From contig JAHDKT010000032.1 in NCBI GenBank assembly GCA_018436725.1, positions 1 through 40,730 of the forward strand: a stretch of DNA of 40,730 nucleotides, given 5' to 3'. This document shows, piece after piece, positions 23,918 through 32,639 of the stretch. The notes below the pieces were generated by a model. That model was not told the DNA's origin. It did not search any database and saw only the letters and a program-made list of their open reading frames with translations. The stretch's first letter is position 1. Each line of letters begins with the position of its first letter. The stretch is from Synergistaceae bacterium. GTDB taxonomy: Bacteria; Synergistota; Synergistia; Synergistales; Aminobacteriaceae. The translations under genes were made by a program, and so were the position numbers.

Positions 23918-24015
23918 GAAATCGCCCTCCAGAGTGCTCTGTTCTTGCGGATTCGAACGCTTCGGGGGAAATCCGTCTCCCGGATTCCGCAACGAAGTTT
24001 TCGTGGAGCGTAGAG

Positions 24016-24044
24016 ATTATACCAATATTTTCGTTTTGTGAAAA
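24016..24044 (-). promoter_or_regulatory. Promoter of the binding protein / HD-GYP / lspA operon
   Basis: A perfect minus-strand TATAAT (complement of 24016-24021) lies 17 bp from TTTTCA (complement of 24039-24044), in an AT-rich patch about 100 bp upstream of the binding-protein start. On the other side, the FIST gene has only a weak TACTAT (24181-24186). A 6-bp inverted repeat CGGAAG/CTTCCG lies at 24137-24152. Confidence 0.65.
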
Positions 24045-24253
24045 TCATCTTCTTCCGACAAGTATCTCGGGCGCGTTTTTTAGGCGCTTCGGAGAGATTC
24101 TGCAGCCGCGGGCGTTTCGGCCCGGGAAAGCTGTTCCGGAAGCGATCTTCCGAGCTGTTCCATAAATACCTTTCATGCGATACTATTGGAACGGCGTCGA
24201 TGCGTCGGCGCCGCCCCGCGATCCACATTTCTTCTGTTCGGGAGGGGTTTGTC

Positions 24254-25369
24254 ATGATCATTCGTTTCGAACCGAAAGGGACGCCGGAGGCCTTCGCCCG
24301 CTCCCTTCGGGACATGTGCGCCTCGGAGGAGGTCGCTTCGATTCTGCTGCTCTCCTGCGAGGAGAACGCCTTCACTCCCGAGCGCGTGGATACGGCGCTC
24401 CGCGGATGTCCCAAGCCGCTCTTCGGCGGCGTCTTTCCGGGCGTGCTCCACGAAGGGAGGAGTTACAGCCGCGGAACGGTGATGGCCGGTTTCTCCTCTC
24501 CCGTCAGAGTCGTGCGCATCCGGAACGTGAGCGACGGGGGGACGGATTTCGAAGAGGTTCTTGAAAAGGAGACCGCCTTCTCGGACGGTCCGAGGAGGAT
24601 GACCTTCGTCTTCGTCGACGGCATGTCGCGGCGTATCTCGGCCTTCACGGAGGCTCTTTTCGACTCGTTCGGTCCCTCGCTCAACTACGTGGGGGGCGGC
24701 GCCGGGTCGCTCTCCGGGCGGAAGCCGTGCATCTTCACACCGGAGGGCCTGGTCGAGGACGGCGCGCTTGTCGTCTTCACCGACATCCAGGGGGGAGTGG
24801 GCGCGGCGCACGGATGGAGCCCCGTCTCCGTGCCGATAAAGGTCACCGGATCGCGGCTGAACGTGATCGACTCGCTCAACTGGGAGCCCGCCTTCGACGT
24901 CTATCGAAGAGTCGTGGAGCCGCACTCCGGCCGCTCCTTCGGTTCGGAGCGGTTCTTCGACCTGGCGAAGGCCTACCCCCTCGGCATCGGGAGACTGGAC
25001 GCCGAGTTCGTCGTGCGGGATCCCCTGATGCGCATCGGCGAGTCCATCGTCTGCGTCGGGGAGGTTCCCGAGGGATCGTTCGTCTCCGTCCTTCACGGCG
25101 ACGCGGAGTCCCTTCTTCGAGGGGCCGTCCGCGCGAAGCAGGCCGCTTCGGAGTCGTTCCCCCCGGGCGCCGAGAAGCGGGCGCTCTTCTTCGTCGACTG
25201 CGTCTCCAGAGCGCTCTTCCTGCAGGACGACTTCACGCGCGAACTGGCCGCCGTCGCCGATTCCCTCCCGATGTTCGGAGCGCTCACCGTCGGCGAGTTC
25301 GCCAACAACGGCCGCGAGTACCTCGAGTTCTTCAACAAGACGGCCGTGGCGGCGGTTCTGGGGGAGTAA
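24254..25369 (+). CDS. FIST N- and C-domain sensory protein
   Basis: This 371-residue cytoplasmic protein has no signal or membrane segment. The FIST N domain (about 10-190) shows EEVASILLLSCEENAF, the PLFGGVFPGVLHEGR turn, MTFVFVDGMSRR and LNYVGGGAGSLSGRKPCIFT. The FIST C domain (about 200-371) shows AFDVYRRVVEP, PLGIGR, VVRDPLM, LFFVDCVSRALFL and the closing GALTVGEFANNGREYLEFFNKTAVAAVL. FIST proteins are proposed to sense small ligands, perhaps amino acids. ATG 24254 follows GGAGGGG; a much longer upstream extension is out of homology. It ends 4 bp before the hybrid kinase gene and is likely its input partner. Confidence 0.9.
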   Translation: MIIRFEPKGTPEAFARSLRDMCASEEVASILLLSCEENAFTPERVDTALRGCPKPLFGGVFPGVLHEGRSYSRGTVMAGFSSPVRVVRIRNVSDGGTDFEEVLEKETAFSDGPRRMTFVFVDGMSRRISAFTEALFDSFGPSLNYVGGGAGSLSGRKPCIFTPEGLVEDGALVVFTDIQGGVGAAHGWSPVSVPIKVTGSRLNVIDSLNWEPAFDVYRRVVEPHSGRSFGSERFFDLAKAYPLGIGRLDAEFVVRDPLMRIGESIVCVGEVPEGSFVSVLHGDAESLLRGAVRAKQAASESFPPGAEKRALFFVDCVSRALFLQDDFTRELAAVADSLPMFGALTVGEFANNGREYLEFFNKTAVAAVLGE

Positions 25370-25373
25370 CCAC

Positions 25374-28166
25374 ATGCCGGAGTCCGTCGCACGGAGGAAT
25401 CTTCTCTACGAGACGGCCGTCTCCATCGGGGTGGAGCCGGACCTTCGCCGGCTGCTCCGCGCGGTCCTCCCGGGAATGGCGAAGCGCTTCGGCTGCGTCC
25501 TCGCCGCGGTCGTCCAGGCGGATCTCTCCTCCGGGGACGAGGGGCTCTTCCGCACGGAGTACGTCGTCCCGAAGGCGCTCTCGGGCGGGGAGGAGTACGC
25601 CTCCATGCTGGAGCGTCTCCCCGAACTCCTTTCCGACAGGGAGCGACCTCGCCTTCTGATAGAGGAGAACGGTTCTTTCCGGTACGTCTTCCGCCTCGGC
25701 GACTTCGGTTTTCTGCTGCTTGTCCGCAGCCGCCCGTTCGACGAGCATTTTCTGCTCGACTTCGAGCCGATCCTCGGGATGCTCGGCGGAGCGTGCGGCG
25801 CCAGCCTCGAGATGGAGCGCCGAATCGCCGCGGAACAGGAGCTGCGGCGGCGGTCGGAGCTGCAGCGTCTCCTCATCGATCTCTCGCTCGAATTCGTGAA
25901 CGTGCCGGTGGAAGACCTCGACCCCTCCATCGAAAAGGCGCTCGAGGACATGGGGCGTTTCGTCCGCGCGGACAGGGCGTATCTCTTTTCCTACGACTTC
26001 GAGCGCGGCGCGATGAGCAACACGCACGAGTGGTGCGCTCCGGGGGTCGAACCGGCCCTGGAGAAGCTCCAGGACATTCCCAACGCCGACTTCCCCGAGT
26101 GGGTGCACGCGCACAGGCACGGCAACACGGTCCACATCCCCGACGTCGGCGCGCTCCCTCCCGGGGCGCTCCGCGACATCCTCTCCCCCCAGGGTATCAA
26201 GTCGCTGATCACGCTGCCGCTGGGAGAGAACGACGGCTGTCTGGGGTACGTCGGCTTCGACGCCGTCGCCGAACGCCGCGTCTGGACGCCGGACGACGTC
26301 ATGCTCCTCCGCGTCTTCGCGCAGCTCTTGATGAACGCCGAGCTGCGCCGCCGTCACGAGATCGAGATTCTGGAGGCGCACAAGGAGATCGCCATGGCGT
26401 ACCGCAGGCTGCAACAGAGCGCCGAGAGGATCAACTCGCTCGCTCTCGAGGCCCAGGCGGCGAACATCGCCAAGGGGCGCTTCCTGGCGACCATGAGCCA
26501 CGAGCTGCGGACGCCGCTGAACGCCATCCTCGGCATGACGAACCTCCTCCGGGAGACGTCGCTGGACGCGAAGCAGCGCGAGCGGCTGGAGACCGTGGCG
26601 AAGTCGGGGACGGAGCTGCTCCGCATCATCGACGACATCCTCGACTTCTCCGAAGTCGACGAAGGGAACTTCGAAAAGGTGGAGTTTTCGCTCCGGAGCA
26701 TCTTCGACAACGCCCCCTTCCGCACGGAGCGGAGGCCCGCCGGAGAACAGGTGGAGGTCTCCTGGAAGATCGCCCCCGACGTCCCGGCGCGCGTCGTCGG
26801 GGATCCGCTCCGCATCTCGCGCGTCTTCAACAACATCGTCGGAAACGCGCTCAAGTTCACCCGCGCCGGCAGCGTCGAGATCTCCGTCGACGTGCGGGCG
26901 GACGGGGGAGGCAGCTTCCTGCGCTTCACGGTCCGCGACACCGGCATCGGCATGACGGGCGAGCGGATGGAGCGTCTCTTCGAACCCTTCGTCCAGGGGG
27001 ACTCGTCCAGTACGCGCCGCTACGGCGGCACGGGACTCGGACTTCCGCTCTCGAAGAAGATCGTCGATATGATGGGGGGGAGCATCTCCGTACGGAGCGC
27101 CCCCGGGGAGGGGAGCGTCTTCGTTTTTACCGTGCCGCTGGAGCTTCCCTCCTCCCCGCCCTCCCGGGAGAGCGCCCCGTCCTCCTCGGTACGGGGCCTG
27201 CGTCTGCTGCTCGCCGAGGACGAGGCCGTCAGCCGCGCGCTGCTCAAGCGTCTTCTGGAGAAGCACGGAGCTTCGGTCGCGGTCGCGGCGAACGGCGCCG
27301 AGGCCGTCAAGGCAGCGGAAGAGGAGGAGTTCGACTGCGTGCTGATGGACGTGAACATGCCGGTGATGGGCGGGTACGAGGCGACGTCCGTCATACGGCG
27401 GACGCGTCCGTCGCTCCCGATACTGGCTCTTTCCGCCGGAGAGCCGGAACGGAACGAAGCGCCGGCGCTCGCCGCCGGGATGAACGACTTTCTTTCGAAA
27501 CCGGTCGATGGAGAACGTCTTATCGCCGTCGTCGCACGTCTCGTTGAAGAGGCGCGGAATTTTTCGAAGCGCCGCTCCGGAGTCGACTTCGAGGCGGGGT
27601 GCAGGAGTGTCGGAGGAGATGCGGTCTTCTACGGAAAGATGCTCTCCAAGTTTCGAAAAACCTATGCGGCGATCGACGGGGAGATCGAGCGCGCCCTTGC
27701 GAACGGGAGGACCGACGAGGCGCGGCGTCTTGCGCACAGCGTCAAGGGGGTCGCGGGCAATCTCGGCGCCGGGGAGCTTCAGGAGCGCGCCGCCGTTCTG
27801 GAGCGCGCCGTCGCGGAGGGGCGGGAGTGCGCCGCTCCCCTTGCCGCCTTCGGCAAAGCCCTCGCGGAGGCGCTGGACGCCATCGGGAAACGTATCGGAG
27901 CCGGGGCGCCGCTCGCGGCCGCCGCGCCGGCCGACGGACGGACGGCCGCAGCGCTCCTCGACGACTTGGAGGCGGCGCTCTCCGCGAGAAAACCCAAGCC
28001 CGCCAAGGAGTGCGTCGCCGCGCTTGCGGCGCTCTTCCCCTCGGGCGAGCCGGCGGAGGACGTGAGCAGAGTGAAGGAGTACATTGACAGGTACCGCTTC
28101 CAGGAAGCCCTCGCCGCGCTGAACGAATCGCCGCTGCGAAGGGTCCCGGAATCGCGTCCGGAGTAA
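25374..28166 (+). CDS. Hybrid sensor histidine kinase (GAF, HisKA, HATPase, REC, HPT)
   Basis: This 930-residue soluble kinase has a diverged GAF-like region (about 10-145), a clear GAF domain (about 165-325), a coiled coil, HisKA with phospho-His376 in MSHELRTPLNAILGM, and HATPase_c (N-box FNNIVGNALKFT, G1 DTGIGM, G2 GGTGLGL). A receiver domain (about 609-725) carries Asp659 in VLMDVNMPVMGG, and a C-terminal HPT has His788 in RLAHSVKGVAGN. The full phosphorelay His-Asp-His is therefore present in one chain, ready to pass phosphate to a separate receiver. The receiver-HD-GYP gene starting 18 bp downstream is the obvious target. The start ATG follows GGGGGAG within the end of the FIST gene. 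Confidence 0.95.
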   Translation: MPESVARRNLLYETAVSIGVEPDLRRLLRAVLPGMAKRFGCVLAAVVQADLSSGDEGLFRTEYVVPKALSGGEEYASMLERLPELLSDRERPRLLIEENGSFRYVFRLGDFGFLLLVRSRPFDEHFLLDFEPILGMLGGACGASLEMERRIAAEQELRRRSELQRLLIDLSLEFVNVPVEDLDPSIEKALEDMGRFVRADRAYLFSYDFERGAMSNTHEWCAPGVEPALEKLQDIPNADFPEWVHAHRHGNTVHIPDVGALPPGALRDILSPQGIKSLITLPLGENDGCLGYVGFDAVAERRVWTPDDVMLLRVFAQLLMNAELRRRHEIEILEAHKEIAMAYRRLQQSAERINSLALEAQAANIAKGRFLATMSHELRTPLNAILGMTNLLRETSLDAKQRERLETVAKSGTELLRIIDDILDFSEVDEGNFEKVEFSLRSIFDNAPFRTERRPAGEQVEVSWKIAPDVPARVVGDPLRISRVFNNIVGNALKFTRAGSVEISVDVRADGGGSFLRFTVRDTGIGMTGERMERLFEPFVQGDSSSTRRYGGTGLGLPLSKKIVDMMGGSISVRSAPGEGSVFVFTVPLELPSSPPSRESAPSSSVRGLRLLLAEDEAVSRALLKRLLEKHGASVAVAANGAEAVKAAEEEEFDCVLMDVNMPVMGGYEATSVIRRTRPSLPILALSAGEPERNEAPALAAGMNDFLSKPVDGERLIAVVARLVEEARNFSKRRSGVDFEAGCRSVGGDAVFYGKMLSKFRKTYAAIDGEIERALANGRTDEARRLAHSVKGVAGNLGAGELQERAAVLERAVAEGRECAAPLAAFGKALAEALDAIGKRIGAGAPLAAAAPADGRTAAALLDDLEAALSARKPKPAKECVAALAALFPSGEPAEDVSRVKEYIDRYRFQEALAALNESPLRRVPESRPE

Positions 28167-28184
28167 CCGACAGGAGGTGGAAGG

Positions 28185-29324
28185 ATGAGAGGGGAATATC
28201 GCCGCACGGTGCTGGTGGTCGACGACACCGAGGCGAACGTGGACATTCTGGTGGAGGCGCTCTCGGACGACTACGATGTCGCCGTGGCCATGGACGGCCC
28301 GTCGGCCCTGGACGCCGTCGCGCAGGAGCCCCCGGATCTCGTGCTGCTGGACATCATGATGCCCGGGATGGACGGGTACGAAGTCTGCTCCCGCCTCAGG
28401 GCGGACGGGCACGGGGAAATTCCGGTGCTCTTCATCACCGCCCTCGGCGACATGGCGAGCAAGGCGAGGGCTTTCGAGGCCGGCGGCGTGGACTACATCA
28501 CCAAGCCCTTCGAGATCCTCGAGGTGAAGGCCAGGGTGCGCACCCACCTCTCCCTTCTGGATGCCAGGCGAAAAATTCAAAAACACAATGAAGAGCTTGA
28601 ACAGAAGGTCCGGGAGCGCACCCGCGAGCTTCGGAAGACGCAGGACGTCACGCTGGAGAGCCTCGCCCTCCTCGCGGAGTACCGTGACCTTGAAACGGGA
28701 GAGCACATCCGGCGCACGCAGCTCTACGTTCGGCTGCTCGTCTCGGAACTTCGCAGGGAGGGCGGCCCGCTGGCCGAACTCCTCGACAGGGAGACCGCGG
28801 AGCTGCTCTGGGTCTCCGCGCCGCTGCACGACATCGGCAAGGTGGGCATCCCCGACAGCATCCTGCTTAAACCGGGAAAGCTCGACAAAGACGAGTTCGA
28901 GATCATGAAGCGGCATACCGTCATCGGACACGACACGCTGCTCCGCGCCGAGAAGAAGCTCGGAAGCAACTCTTTTCTCCGCGTGGCGCGCGAGATCGCG
29001 TACAGCCACCACGAAAGATGGGACGGCGGCGGCTACCCGAGAGGGCTCGCGGGGGACGACATCCCCCTCTCCGGACGGCTGATGGCGCTTGCGGACGTCT
29101 ACGACGCGCTCGTCAGCCGCCGCGCCTACAAGACGGCCTTCCCGAAGGTGAAGGCGGCGGCGATCATTCTCGAAGGGAAAGGAACTCATTTCGACCCCCG
29201 CATCGTGGATATCTTCGAGCGGCGCTACGCCGCCTTCAAACGGATCTCGGAGCGGTTCGCCGACGGAGAGGCCGAGGACGATTCGATCGAGGCGAGGATC
29301 GAGAGCATCCTGAGGCATCCGTAG
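28185..29324 (+). CDS. Response regulator with HD-GYP c-di-GMP phosphodiesterase output
   Basis: The protein has 379 residues. The receiver domain (about 8-125) has acidic pair DD at 13-14, phospho-acceptor Asp56 in LLDIMMPGMDGYE, and the conserved Lys in YITKPFE. A coiled coil (about 130-150) leads to the HD-GYP domain (about 155-355): LETGEHIRRTQLYV, PLHDIGKVGIPDSIL, SHHERWDGGGYPRGL and ALADVYDALVSRRAYK. All catalytic residues are present. Phosphorylation by the upstream hybrid kinase should switch c-di-GMP hydrolysis. AGGAGG lies before the ATG. It completes a FIST-kinase-phosphodiesterase operon. Confidence 0.95.
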   Translation: MRGEYRRTVLVVDDTEANVDILVEALSDDYDVAVAMDGPSALDAVAQEPPDLVLLDIMMPGMDGYEVCSRLRADGHGEIPVLFITALGDMASKARAFEAGGVDYITKPFEILEVKARVRTHLSLLDARRKIQKHNEELEQKVRERTRELRKTQDVTLESLALLAEYRDLETGEHIRRTQLYVRLLVSELRREGGPLAELLDRETAELLWVSAPLHDIGKVGIPDSILLKPGKLDKDEFEIMKRHTVIGHDTLLRAEKKLGSNSFLRVAREIAYSHHERWDGGGYPRGLAGDDIPLSGRLMALADVYDALVSRRAYKTAFPKVKAAAIILEGKGTHFDPRIVDIFERRYAAFKRISERFADGEAEDDSIEARIESILRHP

Positions 29325-29392
29325 CGTTTCCGGACAGGTGCGAACGGAAGCGACCGGCCGTCGGTTCATGGAGACGGTCCGCCGAAATATGC

Positions 29393-29421
29393 TTGACCGG
29401 AAGAAGAAGAGGTGTTACTTT
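29393..29421 (+). promoter_or_regulatory. Promoter of the PhnD-like / diguanylate cyclase operon
   Basis: TTGACC (29393-29398), a 17-bp spacer and TACTTT (29416-29421) lie about 60 bp before the PhnD-like start. The pair therefore appears transcribed separately from the FIST operon. Confidence 0.6.
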
Positions 29422-29437
29422 CTTGTTGAGAATTTCT

Positions 29438-29453
29438 TCCCGTGTGTACGGGA
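29438..29453 (+). promoter_or_regulatory. Hairpin or operator in the PhnD-like gene leader
   Basis: Perfect 6-bp arms TCCCGT/ACGGGA around GTGT lie just downstream of the expected transcription start. The site could act as an operator or a 5' hairpin. Confidence 0.4.
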
Positions 29454-29478
29454 TTCGAGAAACGACGGAGGTGCGCGT

Positions 29479-30396
29479 GTGAAAATACAACCCGTTTGCC
29501 GAGCGGTAGTTTTTTCCCCCGCGAGAGCCGTTCTCTGTTTCCTCCTGCTCCTCTGTTTCCTTCCTCTCCCCCGGGCGGGGGCGGCGGAAACCTACGTCTT
29601 CGGCGTCTACCCCGTCACCGATCCGGTGAAGATGTTCGCCGCCTTCCGTCCGCTCGGCGACTTCATCTCCGCGCGGACGGGACATCCCGTTCGCGTCGTC
29701 GTCACCAGGAACTACGAGGAGATGACGAGGCGCCTTGCCGACGGCTCGATCCACTTCGCTTTCTACACCTCCGCAGGATATGTCGCCTTCGCCTCCGCCA
29801 TCCCTGGGCTCGTCTACGTCGCTACGTACGCGGAGCTGGACTCCGAGGGCGCCGTCACGCCGTACTATCGTTCGACGATCGTCTCGCTCGAAGAGGGACC
29901 GGTCGACGCCCTCGCCGATCTGAAGGGGCGCAACTTCGGCTTCACCGACAAGAACTCCACCTCCGGGTACAAAGTCCCCCTGACGATGCTCCGCGCCCTC
30001 GGAATGGAGCCGGATTCCTTCTTCGGCAAGGTCTTCTTCCTCGGAAGACACGACTCGGTCGTCGAGGCGCTCAGGGCCGGTTCCATCCACGGCGGAGCGG
30101 TGTCGGACGGGACGCTGTACAGCGCCGTCGGCCGGTACGGGGACATCTTCCGCGTGCTCGCCGTCTCCGACCCCATCCCCCTGGACGCCGTGGTGGCCGC
30201 TCGGGGAGTGAAAGCGGAGCATGTGGAGGCGGTGCGCGCGGGGCTCGTCTCTCTCGCGCCCGACTCCGCGCCCGTAAGCGCCTTCAGGGAGCTGGGCTGG
30301 CCCGCCGCGGGTTTCGTCGTCCTCGGAGACGAGTTCTACGAGCCGTTGCGGAAGGCGCTTGAAGACGCCGAAAAAGAGGGAGAATCGGGCGAATGA
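29479..30396 (+). CDS. PhnD-like phosphate/phosphonate-type periplasmic binding protein
   Basis: The protein has 305 residues, starting at GTG 29479 behind GGAGGTG. The signal peptide is AVLCFLLLLCFLPLPRAGAA. The mature part is PhnD-like: YVFGVYPVTDPVKMFAAFRPLGDFI, VRVVVTRNYEEMTRRLADGSIHFAFYTSAGYV, LKGRNFGFTDKNSTSGYKVPL and LRAGSIHGGAVSDGTLY. PhnD proteins normally feed phosphonate or phosphite ABC importers, but no importer genes are here. Instead its stop overlaps the diguanylate cyclase start (ATGA). This points to a ligand-binding sensor for that cyclase. The ligand may not be a phosphonate. Confidence 0.87.
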   Translation: MKIQPVCRAVVFSPARAVLCFLLLLCFLPLPRAGAAETYVFGVYPVTDPVKMFAAFRPLGDFISARTGHPVRVVVTRNYEEMTRRLADGSIHFAFYTSAGYVAFASAIPGLVYVATYAELDSEGAVTPYYRSTIVSLEEGPVDALADLKGRNFGFTDKNSTSGYKVPLTMLRALGMEPDSFFGKVFFLGRHDSVVEALRAGSIHGGAVSDGTLYSAVGRYGDIFRVLAVSDPIPLDAVVAARGVKAEHVEAVRAGLVSLAPDSAPVSAFRELGWPAAGFVVLGDEFYEPLRKALEDAEKEGESGE

Positions 30397-31868
30397 AACT
30401 CTACTGGAAGATCATCCTGGTCTCTCTGCTTCCTCTGGTAGTTGCGCTCGGGCTCGGTTTTCTGAATCTGGAGGGACTGCTGGGCTTCCAGCGTTCGGCG
30501 CGGGAGGCGTCGGACGAACTGAAAATGACGGTGCTTCGGTCGCGTCTTCGCGATTTTCGCGAGGACCGTCGACGGAAAGCGCACGTCCTCGCCGGAGCGA
30601 GCGATACGGAAAGCGCCGTCCAGGAACGGGACACGCATTATCTGGTGGAGCGAGGAAAGCTCTTTTTGGACCCTCTCCGCGCTTCGAGGATCCTCTTCGT
30701 CGACGCGGACGGCGTCGTCCTCGGCCGCGCGCACGCTCCCGCATGTTTCGGAGACGATCTGGGCGGGCACCCCGCCTTCGCCCTCGCGCTCCGGGGCGTT
30801 GAAGACAACGGCTTCTTCGTACTCGACGGCGAACTGCTGCTGTTGCGTGTAGCGCCGGTCCGCCAGTACGGAGAGCGAATCATCGGCGCGGTCGGCATCG
30901 GCGCGCTGGTGACCCCGGAGCTTCTTGCCTACTTCGTCGAGGGCGCGGGGATCGGTATCGAGTGGGAGGTCGAGGGCTTTCCGGCGATCTCCAGCGGGCC
31001 GCACGACGGAACGAAACGAACGGTGGAGTTCGCCCCGCGCTTCGCCGAGACGAGTCTGCCGATGAGGCGATTCGCCGCGGTCTTCATGGAAGACGAAATA
31101 GCGCAGAATCTTGAAGCCTTCCGGAAAAACCTTCTCAGAACGCTGCTCGTCCTCGTGGTGCTTCTGCCGACGGGCCTCCTCCTGCTGCTTCGCCGCTACC
31201 TCCGCCCCTTCTCCCTGCTCGTGGAGGACCTCACGCTGCTCTCCGGAACCAGGGAGGACTTCTTCGAGCTTCGTGGAAAACTCGCGCACAACTACCCGGA
31301 CGGCAACCACGAGGTCTCCGTGGTCGCCCGCGCCATCTCCAGGCTGATGGAGCGCGTGCAGGAGACGATCACGCTGCTCGAATGGACCTCGCGCACCGAC
31401 CCCCTCACGCGGATCAGCAACAGGCTTCATCTCGACAGCGTGCTCGAACACGAGATGGACGCATGCGCGAAGACGGGAGCCCCGCTCTCGGTGCTCATCT
31501 TCGACCTGGACCGCTTCAAGACGGTGAACGACGACTTCGGCCACCAGGCGGGGGACAGGGTGCTCCGCCGGACGGCCGAACTCTTGAAGAGTCTCCTCCC
31601 CGTAGGCTTCGTCGGCCGCTGGGGGGGCGAGGAGTTCCTCGCGGTGCTTCCCGGCGCGGACGAGGAGGAGGCGCTCGAGTTCGGGGAACGCCTCCGCGAG
31701 GCCGTCGCGACAGAGCCGTTCTCCATCGGTCGCCGCGTGACCATCAGCGGAGGCGTCGCCCGGATGGTTGCCGGCGATACTCCGGGTTCGCTGGTGGGGC
31801 GCGCCGACAAGGGGCTCTACGAGGCCAAGGCGTCCGGGCGCAACAGAGTGACGCTTCGGAAGGCCTGA
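30393..31868 (+). CDS. Membrane diguanylate cyclase with Cache-like periplasmic domain
   Basis: The protein has 491 residues: helix 1 about 6-25, a periplasmic domain about 35-245 with Cache/CHASE-like blocks (ILFVDADGVVLGRAH, DLGGHPAFALALRG, APVRQYGERIIGAVGIG), helix 2 about 248-267, a HAMP-like linker, and a GGDEF domain from about 332 (SRTDPLTRISNRLHL). The active site is RWGGEEF (GGEEF 411-415), so c-di-GMP synthesis is expected. The I-site position (402-405) reads LPVG instead of RxxD, so product inhibition at this site is probably absent. It overlaps the PhnD-like gene by 4 bp and ends 8 bp from the convergent GntR gene. Confidence 0.93.
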   Translation: MKLYWKIILVSLLPLVVALGLGFLNLEGLLGFQRSAREASDELKMTVLRSRLRDFREDRRRKAHVLAGASDTESAVQERDTHYLVERGKLFLDPLRASRILFVDADGVVLGRAHAPACFGDDLGGHPAFALALRGVEDNGFFVLDGELLLLRVAPVRQYGERIIGAVGIGALVTPELLAYFVEGAGIGIEWEVEGFPAISSGPHDGTKRTVEFAPRFAETSLPMRRFAAVFMEDEIAQNLEAFRKNLLRTLLVLVVLLPTGLLLLLRRYLRPFSLLVEDLTLLSGTREDFFELRGKLAHNYPDGNHEVSVVARAISRLMERVQETITLLEWTSRTDPLTRISNRLHLDSVLEHEMDACAKTGAPLSVLIFDLDRFKTVNDDFGHQAGDRVLRRTAELLKSLLPVGFVGRWGGEEFLAVLPGADEEEALEFGERLREAVATEPFSIGRRVTISGGVARMVAGDTPGSLVGRADKGLYEAKASGRNRVTLRKA

Positions 31869-31876
31869 AACGCCCT

Positions 31877-32566
31877 CTACTCGACCCCTTCCAGCGCGTT
31901 CTTCGGATAGAGCAGGTGGTTGTAGCTGCTCGTGATATGCTCCTTCATCGCGGCCTCCGCCGCCTTCGGGTCGCGCGCGGCGAGCGCGTCCACCACGCGT
32001 CGGTGTTCCAGGTAGCTCAGCCGCTCGGTGTCGAAGTTCGACTCCAGGCAGTAGAAGCTCATGAAGAAGAGGACGTAGAGGTTCGACCTCCAGTAGAGCT
32101 GGCGGAGGTACAGCTCCATATACGGGTTGCCGCAGGAGCCGGCGATCAGCATGTGGAACGCCTCGTTCAGCTCGGCGTACTCCCCCTTCTCGTTCGCCCT
32201 GAAGGTCTCCTCCTCGCGCTCGTTGATCCGGCGCAGCTCCTGCAGCGCGCTCTCCGGCATGACGGTCGCGCAGAGCATCGCCGCCTTGCTCTCCAGCACT
32301 CCCCGCATGAAAAAGACGTTTTCTATGTCCTTCGGCGTGAGGAAGGGGATCTGGTACCCCCTCGATCCCTCCGTCTTCGCCAGAAACCCGGTCGACGCCA
32401 GCCTGCCCAGCGCCTCCCTGACGGGAGTTCTGCTCAGTCCCAGGATCTTGGCGAGCGACGTCTCCAGAAGACGGTCTCCCGGTTTGAAACGATGCGACGC
32501 GATCAGCCGGACGATCTCCCGCCCGGCCTTCTCGGTCGCGTTGACGTTGACGTTATCCTTTTCCAT
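31877..32566 (-). CDS. GntR-family transcriptional regulator (FadR/FCD subfamily)
   Basis: The regulator has 229 residues. The N-terminal winged helix (about 10-75) shows AGREIVRLIASHRFKPGDRLLE and the recognition-helix block LGLSRTPVREALGRLASTGFL. The C-terminal helical FCD domain (about 85-215) has the metal/ligand histidines in NEAFHMLIA and in the C-terminal EHRRVVDAL and MKEHI helices. FCD regulators usually bind carboxylic or amino acids and repress neighbouring catabolic genes. It is divergent from nhaC-iadA, with a 24-bp palindrome in between, so it likely controls that operon and itself. ATG 32566 follows GAGGTG. Confidence 0.92.
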   Translation of the reverse strand: MEKDNVNVNATEKAGREIVRLIASHRFKPGDRLLETSLAKILGLSRTPVREALGRLASTGFLAKTEGSRGYQIPFLTPKDIENVFFMRGVLESKAAMLCATVMPESALQELRRINEREEETFRANEKGEYAELNEAFHMLIAGSCGNPYMELYLRQLYWRSNLYVLFFMSFYCLESNFDTERLSYLEHRRVVDALAARDPKAAEAAMKEHITSSYNHLLYPKNALEGVE

Positions 32567-32639
32567 GAAGCACCTCGCAGTCTTCTTTTTCCCTTCCGAA
32601 GGGACGTTCAAAGTGTAGCAGATATCCGATAAAGATGCA

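Noticed and set aside
25332..29369. A 1345-codon minus-strand open frame opposite the FIST end, kinase and regulator genes
   Set aside because: It is antisense to three genes with complete catalytic motifs. Its product is an Arg/Asp/Glu/His-rich composition without domains, as expected from a GC-rich shadow frame.
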